Origin: DATMNR01 sp963702765
GTDB lineage: Bacteria > Chloroflexota > Ktedonobacteria > Ktedonobacterales > Ktedonobacteraceae
DNA: 24,134 nt
Assembly: GCA_963702765.1 (NCBI GenBank)
Contig: CAVPEB010000011.1
Location: 1-24,134, forward strand
Direction: 5' to 3'
Position 1 is the stretch's first letter; each line of letters begins with the position of its first letter. Under the pieces are notes generated by a model. The model saw nothing but the letters and a program-made list of their open reading frames with translations. It had not been told where the DNA came from and made no database searches. Positions 7,456 through 16,255 of the stretch are shown here, one piece after another. The position numbers and the translations under genes are program-made.

Positions 7456-8817
7456 ATGGAAGAAAAGCGTTCGTGGTGGCAGCAAATAATTGAGCATCCA
7501 TTCATTACAATTATAGTAGTTTTATCTGTATTGGTGTTCATTCTATTCATTTTCTTGGCATATACATTTGGCTGGGATTGGACAGGTTTCAATAGCGTAA
7601 CTAATCTAATCACAATCACAAGCACCTCCAAGACAAACTACTCAGCTTCCATATCGCAACCATCAAAATCATTATGGGACTGGTTACAACTTCTTGCCGT
7701 TCTAGCTATTCCTGTTGTGGTGGGATTTGGGGCAGTATGGTTTACTTCACGACAAGGAAAAGTGTCTGATGCGGCAAATCGAGATAACCAACGTGAAGCC
7801 GTACTACAAGCATATCTTGATAAAATGTCAGAACTCCTCGTAAATGAGCAATTACGTGGGTCAAAACCAGAGGATGAGATACGAGAGATAGCACAGGCGA
7901 GAACATTAACTGTACTCGTTCAGTTAGACAGCGAGCGGAAAAGAAGTGCACTCCAGTTCTTATATGAGACCCACCTTATCGATATTTTTGATTGGAGCGA
8001 TGCTGATTTAAGTGGAGCCGTCCTCAATGGAATTAATTTGAGCAAGGCCAACCTGAGTAAGGCTAATTTGAGTGGGGCCTACCTGGGTGGAGCTAATCTC
8101 AGTAGAGCCTTCCTACCTGTAGCAGACCTAGCTGATGCCAATGTAAGTGAGGCTAATTTGTTTGGAGCTGACCTCAGTGGAGCAAATATGAGTGGGATCA
8201 ATTTGAGTAAGGCCAACCTAATTAGAGCCAATCTAAGAAAATTCATGGTATGGCGTACTTCACAACAGCGAATTAACCAAATGTTCGAGAGCGAGCGTGT
8301 GAATAGTCAAATCGACCGATGGGTGCATTGGAATTGGGGTCCCTTTGGGAATTTCCTGGGTGGAAACACCCGATACGTGGCATTCAAAGATGAAACCAAA
8401 CTCGGCGGTGCCAATTTGAGCGGTGCCAACCTACTTGGTGCTAACCTAAGCGGAGCTAATTTGGAGAGAGCTAATCTGAAAGAAGCTCGCCTGATTAAAA
8501 CCAATCTAGCCAGAGCCAATCTGAAAGAAGCCAATCTTGAAAAAGCTGTGATGAATAGAGCCAAACTAACCTTTGTCGTAAATTTCCCATTCTTCTCTCC
8601 TCCTTCTTGGACACCCACTCTTATCATGCCTCCGGCTTGGATGCAACCTATCATAAAGGAAACCCATAGTATCTTTCTTGAGTGGTCTGACCTGGAGAAA
8701 GGCTCTCTTGGTTCTATCCAAATGGGGCTTCTATCTATCACCGAGGCAAAAAACCTCCTAGCAGCTTGTCGGAGAGAACCAAGCAAAGGTCTCGCCAGCC
8801 GCTACAGCAACACGTAA
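7456..8817 (+). CDS. Membrane-anchored pentapeptide-repeat protein, 3' end replaced by IS
   Basis: This encodes 453 residues. Two transmembrane segments (about 16-39 and 75-98) precede a charged alpha-helical stretch (about 100-175, RDNQREAVLQAYLDKM onward), a common lead-in to bacterial pentapeptide repeats. Two blocks of A(N/D)LSGA-type repeats follow (about 180-262 and 314-372), split by a non-repeat insert rich in Trp and charged residues. Each block should fold as a right-handed quadrilateral beta-helix; in such proteins the role is usually binding or scaffolding, and this one is unknown. From codon 435 on, the coding sequence lies inside the inserted element at 8758-10341, so the last 19 residues (from LAACRREP) and the TAA stop are IS-derived. 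The original 34-codon ending is still readable at 10338-10442. The product may still be made, with a foreign tail. Confidence 0.85.
   Translation: MEEKRSWWQQIIEHPFITIIVVLSVLVFILFIFLAYTFGWDWTGFNSVTNLITITSTSKTNYSASISQPSKSLWDWLQLLAVLAIPVVVGFGAVWFTSRQGKVSDAANRDNQREAVLQAYLDKMSELLVNEQLRGSKPEDEIREIAQARTLTVLVQLDSERKRSALQFLYETHLIDIFDWSDADLSGAVLNGINLSKANLSKANLSGAYLGGANLSRAFLPVADLADANVSEANLFGADLSGANMSGINLSKANLIRANLRKFMVWRTSQQRINQMFESERVNSQIDRWVHWNWGPFGNFLGGNTRYVAFKDETKLGGANLSGANLLGANLSGANLERANLKEARLIKTNLARANLKEANLEKAVMNRAKLTFVVNFPFFSPPSWTPTLIMPPAWMQPIIKETHSIFLEWSDLEKGSLGSIQMGLLSITEAKNLLAACRREPSKGLASRYSNT
8758..8778 (+). repeat. Left end of IS: CTAG target copy plus 17-bp terminal repeat
   Basis: CTAG (8758-8761) is followed by CAGCTTGTCGGAGAGAA (8762-8778). 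The whole 21 bases recur inverted at 10321-10341 without a mismatch. It lies within the present 3' coding end of the pentapeptide gene. Confidence 0.9.
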
Positions 8818-8819
8818 GT

Positions 8820-10283
8820 TCATCTTAGGAGAGGAAAGGGCAAGTCAACGGAGCGCGCAGGCAGAACACCATTGGCGATGATGCGCCGTTTGGGGTGCAG
8901 CATGCCGTCGTTCTCGAGCTACGCCCAGAAGACGGAATGGAAGCGCTTGAGATTGAAAGCCAAACAGACCAGACACCACTCACCCGCAGCAGCCTGCTCT
9001 CCACGTAAGGAGAACTGGCGGAAGCCGAGCACCTCCTTGATGATGCCAATCACCGGTTCGACGGTGCATGTACGTGCGCCATAGATCGTTTTGCCCACTG
9101 CTGTCGATGCCGCTTGTAGGCCATCTTGACCTGGGGACTCGCGTCCTTGAGCGGCGGATCGGGCAACGGCGCAAAGCGCTGCTGCCAACTGGCATGATGG
9201 GGATCACGACCTGTGGCGATAGAGGGCTCGATACAGCGTTTCGTACACGCGGCGAGCGTCGCGGGACCAAAATAGCCAGCCTCGAAAGCCGCCGCCTCTG
9301 GCGTGCCGATCTCGGACGGGATGGCCTGGAGCGTAGGCTCGGCTTCCTGAGTATCGTTGGGGTGATGTGGAGAGCGCACATCCCACGATGAGCAGACGCT
9401 TCTGATCCACGGCTACCTGCACGTTGTAATCCTGCTCGAAGCCCGCATCGGTCGGGTTTTTCATACTGCGCGACTGGTGTCTCGGTGAAGTTGAACTGGT
9501 CGCCCTCGCGTGGTCCTGGCACAGGCGGCGTCGGTGGGCGGCCACCTGTGCGGCGCCCCGTCGTGCGCTCCCGCTCTGCGCGCTGCGCCAGCTTGGCCTC
9601 ATACTCCGCCTGCTCGGCTGCTGCACGCTCGGTGGCACGCGTTTCCAACACCAATGTGGCTTGCGCCAGCCGCGCCAGGCGGTCCTCGCGCCGTGCCATC
9701 TCCTCGCGCACCACCAGCCCATCGGGGATCTCTCGCTGATCGCTCTGTTCGCTCAGGATGAACAGCTCCTCGATCTCGGCTCGCAGCTGCGTCTCCAACT
9801 CTCGCAGGCGTTTGTAACTGACCGCGTTGTGCCGGGAGGCATCAGCATGCATCTTGGTCCCGTCCAGGCTGATCGTCCCCAGTTTCAACACGCCTGTCTC
9901 CTGCGCCAGCAGGAGCACCTGCACAAAGAGCTCTTTCAGTTCAGGCAGGAACGTGCGCGCGATCCGTGGCCAGCGTATCATGCTCAGGATGCTGGTTGCC
10001 TGCGATGAAGCGGAAGGGGACGGCTTCATACGTGGCGCGCTCGATCTTGCGCGATACTCCACACTCCGGTGGCATAGCCATAGAAGAGCAAGCCCAACAA
10101 CACTTCGGGGGCATACGGTTCCCCACCACGCGACCCAGAATGGGCATACAGAGCCGAGAGGTCAAGCAGGCCCACGCTGTCTACGACGAAGCGCGCCAGA
10201 TGCTCGGGCGGCAGACAGTCGCCCAGGCGCACCGTCAGATCAAGTGCCTGCTCGTAGTTCACGGTTTTGAATGTTCTACTCAT
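8820..10283 (-). pseudogene. IS1182-family DDE transposase, multiply frameshifted
   Basis: Reading from ATG 10283 (MSRTFKTVNYEQALDL) to TGA 8820-8822, the protein can be followed only by changing frame five times: near 10055 (after GYATGVWS), near 9960 (before RTFLPELKELFVQ), near 9478 (before SRSMKNPTDAGFEQDYN), near 9373 (before HPNDTQEAEPTLQ) and near 9100 (before TAVGKTIYGA). An in-frame TAG at 8919-8921 then interrupts the tail between HSVFWA and LENDGMLHPKR. Catalytic-core motifs survive in pieces: SLDGTKMHADASRH (first Asp), the DYNVQVAVD segment (second Asp) and VEPVIGIIKEVLGFRQF (Glu). Repaired length is about 485 residues, normal for the family. It cannot make active enzyme as it stands. 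Confidence 0.88.
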
Positions 10284-10320
10284 GATGACCAGTCTATCAT
10301 GATTGACGAAAAGCACCAGC

Positions 10321-10341
10321 TTCTCTCCGACAAGCTGCTAG
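10321..10341 (-). repeat. Right end of IS: 17-bp terminal repeat plus CTAG target copy
   Basis: This is the exact reverse complement of 8758-8778. The terminal repeat is 10321-10337 and the target-site copy CTAG is 10338-10341. It lies about 40 bases upstream of the transposase start. Confidence 0.9.
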
Positions 10342-10442
10342 AAGTCCACACTGGAAATGCTCCTTCTGGTACACTCAATGAGGCTGGTACACTCAATGAG
10401 GATGGATGGATACATTCAGATGATTGGACGGATGATTTGTGA
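10338..10442 (+). pseudogene. Orphaned 3' end of the pentapeptide-repeat gene
   Basis: Immediately after the right end of the IS, 34 codons and a TGA continue in the frame that codon 434 of the pentapeptide gene would enter if the IS and one CTAG were removed. They encode an acidic, Trp-containing tail beginning LEVHTGNAPSG and ending DDWTDDL. The restored ancestral protein would be 468 residues. The stretch has no start or ribosome site of its own. It contains an in-frame 18-base tandem duplication. Confidence 0.72.
10366..10401 (+). repeat. Two tandem copies of an 18-base unit
   Basis: CTGGTACACTCAATGAGG occurs at 10366-10383 and again at 10384-10401 with no mismatch. In the orphan tail frame it duplicates six residues (GTLNEA then GTLNED). 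Confidence 0.85.
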
Positions 10443-10481
10443 CGGTACTATTGGAAATATGACGGTGATGTAGGGTAGTAC

Positions 10482-10510
10482 TTTTCACCAAAGAGAAGGC
10501 AAGTGATAAT
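10482..10510 (+). promoter_or_regulatory. Promoter candidate for ROK kinase
   Basis: TTTTCA (10482-10487) and GATAAT (10505-10510) are separated by 17 bases; the -10 box matches 5 of 6 and the -35 box 4 of 6. The predicted start point near 10517 gives a leader of about 36 bases before ATG 10553. Confidence 0.5.
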
Positions 10511-10552
10511 CTTTGTATTAATGCCTATATTACGTTCCATTAAAGGAAGCAA

Positions 10553-11434
10553 ATGACAAATTTACAATTCACGCCGATTGGTTCAGGTAATTATATCGGT
10601 GTAGATATCGGAGGTACAAATACACGTGTAGGTGTATTTGAATCGCTGAATGCACCAGACTTTGTACACTTAGCCAGGTTCCCTACCTATCAGAGTTATG
10701 AGGAGCAACTTCATCATATCATTGTTGCAGTTCGAGCTAGCAATATTGATCTCCTTGAGGGTATCGGAGTGTCTGTTGCAGCGCGTATATCCAAAGATGG
10801 TCATTCAGTTAGCGTCGCACCAAACCTTCCTGAATATGTCGATAAATCATTTGCCGAGGATCTGGTTAAACGATTAAAAATCCCTGTTCGACTAGCGCAC
10901 GACACTGTTTGTGGCTTACTGGCTGAGAAGCAATTCGGTATCCTAAACAAAATCGATAGATGCGCTTACCTGACAGTCTCAACTGGAACAGGAGCGGCTA
11001 TATATCTTGGTAAAGCCTCTACGATGCTCATATCTTCAATTGAAATTGGACATCAGATCCTTGATGGTAACTCTATGAAGTGTCTCTGTGGGCAGGTGGG
11101 ATGCCTGGAAACGTTCACCGGAGGCAGGCAGATTGAATTGCGTTATGGATGTCCCATCGCTAAAATAACGGACGACGCGTTCTGGGAAACTTACTCTGAT
11201 AAACTCGCAATTGGTCTGGTTAATCTGGCGCAACTCACGCGTATAGATGTGGTTGCTTTAAGTGGCGCTATTGTGCTTAAGAAGCAATTCCTTCTGCCTT
11301 TGCTACAACAGAAAGTGAATACAACATTGAAAGGATCCACCCTGGAGTTGAAAAAGGCTGAGCTTGGTGAAAATGCGCCGATTGTGGGCGCGGCTGCGCT
11401 GTTGGGGATGCCTGAGGATTATATTCTGCATTGA
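10553..11434 (+). CDS. ROK-family sugar kinase
   Basis: This encodes 293 residues, the usual ROK length. The N-terminal phosphate loop is DIGGTNTRVGVFE (18-30), the second phosphate motif is STGTGAA (143-149), and the putative catalytic base is Asp117 in RLAHDTVCGLLAE. The ROK zinc site is complete: His167 in EIGH with Cys177, Cys179 and Cys184 in CLCGQVGCLE. Such enzymes phosphorylate glucose, fructose or amino sugars with ATP; the sugar cannot be chosen from sequence. The usual Asn before the catalytic Asp is His here (AHD), a mild departure. AAAGGAAG lies just before ATG. The downstream glycan-type genes have their own promoter, so a functional link is only suggestive. Confidence 0.9.
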   Translation: MTNLQFTPIGSGNYIGVDIGGTNTRVGVFESLNAPDFVHLARFPTYQSYEEQLHHIIVAVRASNIDLLEGIGVSVAARISKDGHSVSVAPNLPEYVDKSFAEDLVKRLKIPVRLAHDTVCGLLAEKQFGILNKIDRCAYLTVSTGTGAAIYLGKASTMLISSIEIGHQILDGNSMKCLCGQVGCLETFTGGRQIELRYGCPIAKITDDAFWETYSDKLAIGLVNLAQLTRIDVVALSGAIVLKKQFLLPLLQQKVNTTLKGSTLELKKAELGENAPIVGAAALLGMPEDYILH

Positions 11435-11547
11435 GCTTTATGATCTACTCGTACGATCCGAGAAATTTCTCTCCACTGTAATGGATCAAACGATGGAGAT
11501 GAAAACAGGAATAAAATATGATTTTTGTGTAAAATTCACACTTTCTC

Positions 11548-11576
11548 TTGACCCATCATGACATACTCACTATACT
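11548..11576 (+). promoter_or_regulatory. Strong sigma-70-type promoter of the YYY/Agl23 cluster
   Basis: TTGACC (11548-11553) and TATACT (11571-11576) are spaced by exactly 17 bases; matches are 5 of 6 and 5 of 6. Transcription would begin near 11583, which rules out the in-frame codons TTG 11548 and ATG 11578 as starts of the following gene. Confidence 0.7.
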
Positions 11577-11634
11577 AATGCGGAGTTATTCAGGTTGGAC
11601 ACTGGATAAACAGGTAGCCCCTCCTTTTCTGGAT

Positions 11635-11658
11635 GGGAGGAAGAGACTGTGCAAGTTG
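11635..11658 (+). promoter_or_regulatory. Ribosome site and proposed TTG start of the YYY fusion gene
   Basis: GGGAGG (11635-11640) is the only good ribosome site downstream of the promoter. In-frame start choices are CTG 11647, TTG 11656 and GTG 11665. TTG is favoured because TTG is also used, with a clear ribosome site, by the third gene of the cluster, but the 15-base spacing is long. Confidence 0.4.
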
Positions 11659-14600
11659 AAGATAGTGATACGCTGGCGCCCACTGGCATTGTTTGGAATA
11701 GCCTTTCTCGGTCTGGGACTGCGTTTGTACGGTCTAGATTGGGATCAGATTCAAGCGCGCTCTCAGCTATTGACACGTTTGTATGGAGCGGCTTTTGCTT
11801 CAGGCAACAACTTCCATCCCGATGAGAGGCAAATCCTTTTTCATGTTGTGCAATTGTCATGGCCTAAGAGTCTGGCGCAATTCCTGGATCCAAACGCATC
11901 ACCGCTTAATCCGCATTTCTTCGCGTATGGCTCTTTCCCACTTTACTTATTAGCAACGACAGGCAACTTACTTTCGCATATTTCGCCCGCTCTCGCCTCT
12001 TTTGCCAATCTGACATTAACAGGGCGTTTTATTAATGCTCTTTTTGATACAGGAACTATTCTTCTGACAGGCTGTTTAGGCTTACTGCTGACAAGTGATC
12101 GCGCTCCAGGACGAAAATATGCCTGGTCTGTAGCACTGCTGGCTGCAGCTCTGGTTGCATTCACACCTTTACAAGTGCAGCTTTCACATTTCTACACAGT
12201 AGATACTATGCTGCTTTTCTTTATAACTTTGACAGTCCTCGCGTTCGTAGTCCTTGTTGATACCGAAAAACCTGTACGCTGGTCTTTATTAGTTGGCCTT
12301 GGATATGGGCTGGCGCTTGCAACCAAATTCAGCGCAGCACCACTTGCAGTGCCCCTCACCGTAGCGCTTGCAATGCGCTGGTACAGGCACGGTTTTTACT
12401 CAATTGTATTGCCTTTCTTGTATGCAGTTTTAGCGACACTTGCATCATTTCTTATAGCCATGCCCTATGCACTTTTGGATATGGGAGAGTTTATTCAACA
12501 GGTATCAGAACAGGGCAGCCTTGCGCGCGGTACTCTTGATTTTCCATATGTGAGGCAATTTGCTGGAACGATACCTTTTCTTTACCAGGCGCAGAATATG
12601 CTCTTTTGGGGTTTGGGTTTAACACTCGGACTTGCGGTAATAAGTGGTTTCATCTGGCTTGGTTGGCTAATTTGGAAGCGCAGTGCAGGGTTATGGCTTG
12701 TCGTACTCTCCTGGGTTGTGGTTTATGGTCTACTTACAGGGAGCTTCTATGTAAAGTATATGCGCTATATGCTGCCTCTCTACTCGTTTCTTACCCTTAT
12801 TGCGGCAAGTGCATTGATTGCGTTTGTGAGATATAGCCAGGTCAGAACTGAAGGAGCGAATTCGCAGGTAAAGCGAACAGCGACAATTCGTTCGATTGTG
12901 AAGATTCTGCCGTATGCTACGATTGTGATCGTAATACTTGGGACGATGTTTCAAGGATTAGCCTTGTTGAATGTATATAGCCAGCCAAATACGCGTATTC
13001 AGGCATCACGCTGGATTTTCACTCATTTAAAACCTGGCAGTGTCTTAACCTATGAGCAGTGGGATGATGCTTTACCTGTTGCTGTTGATAACTATGATCC
13101 CTCCATCTATCCTCAGGCTTCTTATGTAGATGTAAGTGGCCAATCACAGCAAGGGCTAGACCTCTATGGAGATGATACGATTGCAAAAGCTCAACAGTTG
13201 GCAAACATATTACCTGCTGTAAACGCTATTACTATGGCCAGTGACCGCCTGGATAAATCTATTCCGCGCATACCATGCCGTTATCCACTGACTATTCATT
13301 ATTATCAGCTACTTTTCAGCGGGCAATTAGGTTTTCACCTGGCTGCACAGTTTGAAAATCACCCCAATTTGCTTGGTATCACGCTTGACGATAGCGGTGC
13401 CGACGAGAGTTATTCTGTGTTTGACCACCCTACGTCTCGAATCTTCGTGCGTGACAATCCTTATCCGTATACATCGGACCAGCTTTTTCATAAGCTCCTG
13501 CAAGGAGTGAAATTACCACCATCCTGCGCAAACCTCTCTGGATCCCAGCGCTCCTTATTACTTAGCCCTCAACAAATAGCTGATGATCAACAGTCTCCCC
13601 CATTCGGAGTTCAGTTTCCAGCAAATAGCTTCGCAAATTCGTTTCCAATTTTGATGTGGTGGATTATGCTTATGCTCCTGGGTGCATTGGCTTATCCACT
13701 GATGTTTTTCGTCTTCCGTGGTTTGAGCGATCGTGGATATATATTTAGCAAGACATTGGGCATTCTGTTGCTTGCATATTGTGCATGGATTCTGGCCTGG
13801 TTTCACCTCGTTGCTTTCAGCCATCTCTCTACCTTGATAGTGCTAGTCTTTTTTTTTATACTTACCGTTGTGCTTATTGTTTTGCAAAGGCAAACCCTTA
13901 GAGCATTTCTTCTCAGGCATTGGCGTTTGCTATTGATCGAAGAAGCAATCTTTACGCTGGCTTTGCTGTTATTTGTCTATATACGTTCACTCAATCCCGA
14001 TCTTTGGAACGTCTATTTGGGTGGAGAAAAGCCTATGGAGCTGGCTTTTCTGAATGCCGTCTTACGCAGTCCTTATATGCCACCATATGATCCCTGGTTT
14101 GCAGGTGGTTATATTAATTACTACTACTATGGTTATGTAATTTTTGGAGCATGCATCAAGCTAACAGGAATAGTGCCTGGCGTTGCTTTTAATCTGGCTA
14201 TTCCTACGTTGTTTGCACTGACATTCACAAGTGTAGTGACATTAGTTTATAGTTTTACTCGAAGTTTTCTCATTGCTTTATTGGGCGGGTTTTTCGCGTC
14301 TTTGATTGGGAACCTTGATGGGGTACTACAGCTCAAAGATCAAGTCTTGTCTTTGCTCGGAAAGTTACAGCCATTAAATTTTGATTACTGGCGCAGCAGC
14401 CGTATCATACCCTTTACTATTAATGAGTTCCCTTTTGGAGCTTTCTATTTGCCGATTTACATCCACATGTGATAGATCTACCTATAACTGTGTTGATGCT
14501 AGGAGTTGTAGGATCGTTGCTACTTGCAGGTGATCAGAGAGATGTCAATTCTGGTGATCGCGGGTCAACGAAAATTTTACAATATATACTCGCAGCTTTT

Positions 14601-16061
14601 ACTTTTGGCACTATAGCATGTGTGAATCCCTGGGATACGCCGGTCTATGCCCTGTTGCTTGGCGTTGTGTTGCTCCTGCGAAAGTCACATGATCTCAGAG
14701 GCAAGCCTAAAATTGAGCTTTTATTTTCACTTGGATTCACTCTTCTACTAGTCGTAAGTATATGTTGCCTCGGTTATGTCTTTTATTTACCTTTCTATGC
14801 TACTTACCAGCAACTTTATGTCAATGGTTTGGGATTCGTCAGCCGGGGAACAGATTTGAACTATTTTCTGACCATCTCAGGGCTATGGATGTTTATTGTG
14901 CTTAGCTTCTTTTTATTCGAATTTTATCGTTGGTGGAGGGGTATATGGAAAGCAAGAGCAAAGATTCAAGGGAAACAAACACTTTTAATGAGAGGTTCGT
15001 TAACTCGTTGGATAGCAGTATATACCCTGATCTCTGCAATGGTCCTCATTATTGCAGCGTTGCTTGGAACAAAAGTATTGCTTTCGCTACTAATTTGTTT
15101 TGGTGTGTTCCTTTTCATTGTGAAATTGAAAGAGACAATCTTTACTTTGAAACCTTTTCAAAGAGTTCCGTTGATGCTTGATGAAGGAGGTATATTCGTA
15201 GCGGAGTCTCTCATAAACAATAGCAAAGTTCAAAATAAATTCGTTTCTCGGAGTAGCATAGTTGAAGCAAAAACTCGTTTTACTTATATTTTGTTGCTCG
15301 CAGGTTTGTGTATCAGCCTGGGGTTGGAAATTGTGTATGTGCGAGATTTTTTAGACGGTAGTGATTACGAGCGTATGAATACCGTCTTCAAGTTTTCGAT
15401 GCAAGCCTGGCTGTGCTTTGCGATAGGTGGAGCTTTTGCTGTGCAGTATCTATTGAGCCTTTGGCAAGGAATTGTGCGAAAGGTCTGGGCAATTGTTTTA
15501 GTTCTATTGGTGTTGGGAAGCTCGATATTTCTTGTTGGAGGAACAACTTCAAGGATTTAGGATCACCAGAACTGGATTGCTGCTCAGCCACCTGTACAAA
15601 GCGCTCACTATACACCAACGTTAAATGGTCTTGCCTTCATACAGGCATGGTATCCCGGCGATGCAAGAGCGATTGCATGGCTCAACGAAAATATTGCTGG
15701 TTCTCCCGTCATTCTGGAGGCTGCTGCTCCGGTTTCTTATCAATGGTTTAATCGGGTCTCAATTTACACCGGATTGCCCGATGTATTGGGTTGGGCGGAT
15801 CATGTTGCGGAACAACGTTATTTCGATCAACCTCTGAATAGATTAACTGATATTGGCATTATCTACACAACTCCAGATGAAATTCAAGCGATCACGTTAC
15901 TACGTTATTATCATGTTCGCTATATTTATGTGGGAGATTTGGAACGACAGGCCTATGCTCAACAAACAACTACAGGTCTGGATAAATTTGACCATATGGT
16001 TGGCCATACTCTTCGAATAGTCTATCGCGCGCAAGGTGTTACGATCTATGAGGTACTTTAA
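11656..16061 (+). pseudogene. GT39-like + Chlor_Arch_YYY (DUF2298) fusion gene, broken by a frameshift and an amber codon
   Basis: One very large membrane protein is read across two lesions. The N-terminal half resembles GT39/ArnT-type glycosyltransferases: helix 1 GIAFLGLGLRLYGLDWD, then the first-loop acidic pair in FHPDERQ (11821-11826). The second half is a YYY domain with NYYYYGY (YYYY at 14119-14130). At a run of four T (14433-14436) one T is missing; adding it gives FPFWSFLFADLHPHVIDLP and joins smoothly to 14469 onward. At 15558-15560 an in-frame TAG separates GGTTSRI from DHQNWIAAQ, after which the frame runs on to TAA 16059-16061. Repaired length is about 1468 residues. The paralogue next door (16256-18991) confirms both joins: TINEFP, FAGGYINYYYY and AIAWLNENIAGSPVILEA all have counterparts. 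GTG 14469 overlaps the premature TGA by four bases, so the fragments might be made separately, though no ribosome site supports this. Confidence 0.85.
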
Positions 16062-16184
16062 GTAACCCATAGCGCAAAAAAGCAACATATGAGATAATTC
16101 GTACGTCTTAATAAAGACTGAGACGATACTCGGGAATAGCCGTATATTTGTATTGTAGAGCACGTATTTTATTCTATGAATACA

Positions 16185-16218
16185 TAGCTCATGTAAAGCG
16201 CCAAATTACAATGAGCTA
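16185..16218 (+). repeat. Bulged 12-bp stem-loop between the two YYY genes
   Basis: TAGCTCATGTAA (16185-16196) pairs with TTACAATGAGCTA (16206-16218) with one unpaired A and a 9-base loop. It ends 37 bases before the next start codon. No U-run follows, so a leader or processing hairpin fits better than a terminator. Confidence 0.5.
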
Positions 16219-16255
16219 AAACTGATCTAAGTGTGAATTTGTATAGAAAGTAATT

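Larger units (their letters stand above)
8758..10341. mobile_element. IS1182-like insertion sequence, decayed
   Basis: The ends are perfect inverted repeats (8758-8778 and 10321-10341, 21 bases). The outermost four, CTAG, are palindromic and are best read as the duplicated target site, leaving a 17-bp terminal repeat and an element body of 8762-10337 (1576 bases). The interior is strikingly GC-rich compared with the flanks and carries one IS1182-type transposase on the minus strand, now broken in several places. Removing the body plus one CTAG rejoins the pentapeptide reading frame exactly, which supports both borders. Family assignment rests on transposase motifs; no close relative was compared. 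Confidence 0.88.

Noticed and set aside
7990..8575. DNA tandem repeat or CRISPR-like array in the pentapeptide gene
   Set aside because: The periodicity is 15 bases and reflects five-residue protein repeats with codon variation; there are no unique spacers.
8307..8786. 159-codon minus-strand frame within the pentapeptide gene
   Set aside because: It is the complement of the repeats, giving monotonous LRLA/SRLA residues with no family likeness.
9485..10270. Several plus-strand open frames of 80-150 codons across the IS
   Set aside because: They run antisense to the recognisable transposase in GC-rich DNA, lack ribosome sites and have low-complexity Arg/Ser/Ala composition.
11548..11655. N-terminal 36 residues of the longest open frame of the YYY fusion gene
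   Set aside because: The first codon is the -35 box of a good promoter and the first ATG abuts the -10 box, so this part should not be in the mRNA coding region.
15558..15560. TAG as a recoded sense codon (pyrrolysine or suppressor)
   Set aside because: There is no supporting element in the window, other genes here also end with TAG, and the same gene has a separate frameshift, so pseudogenisation is simpler.
16105..16118. GTCTT-AATA-AAGAC hairpin after the broken YYY gene
   Set aside because: A 5-bp AT-rich stem without a U-run is too weak to call a terminator.
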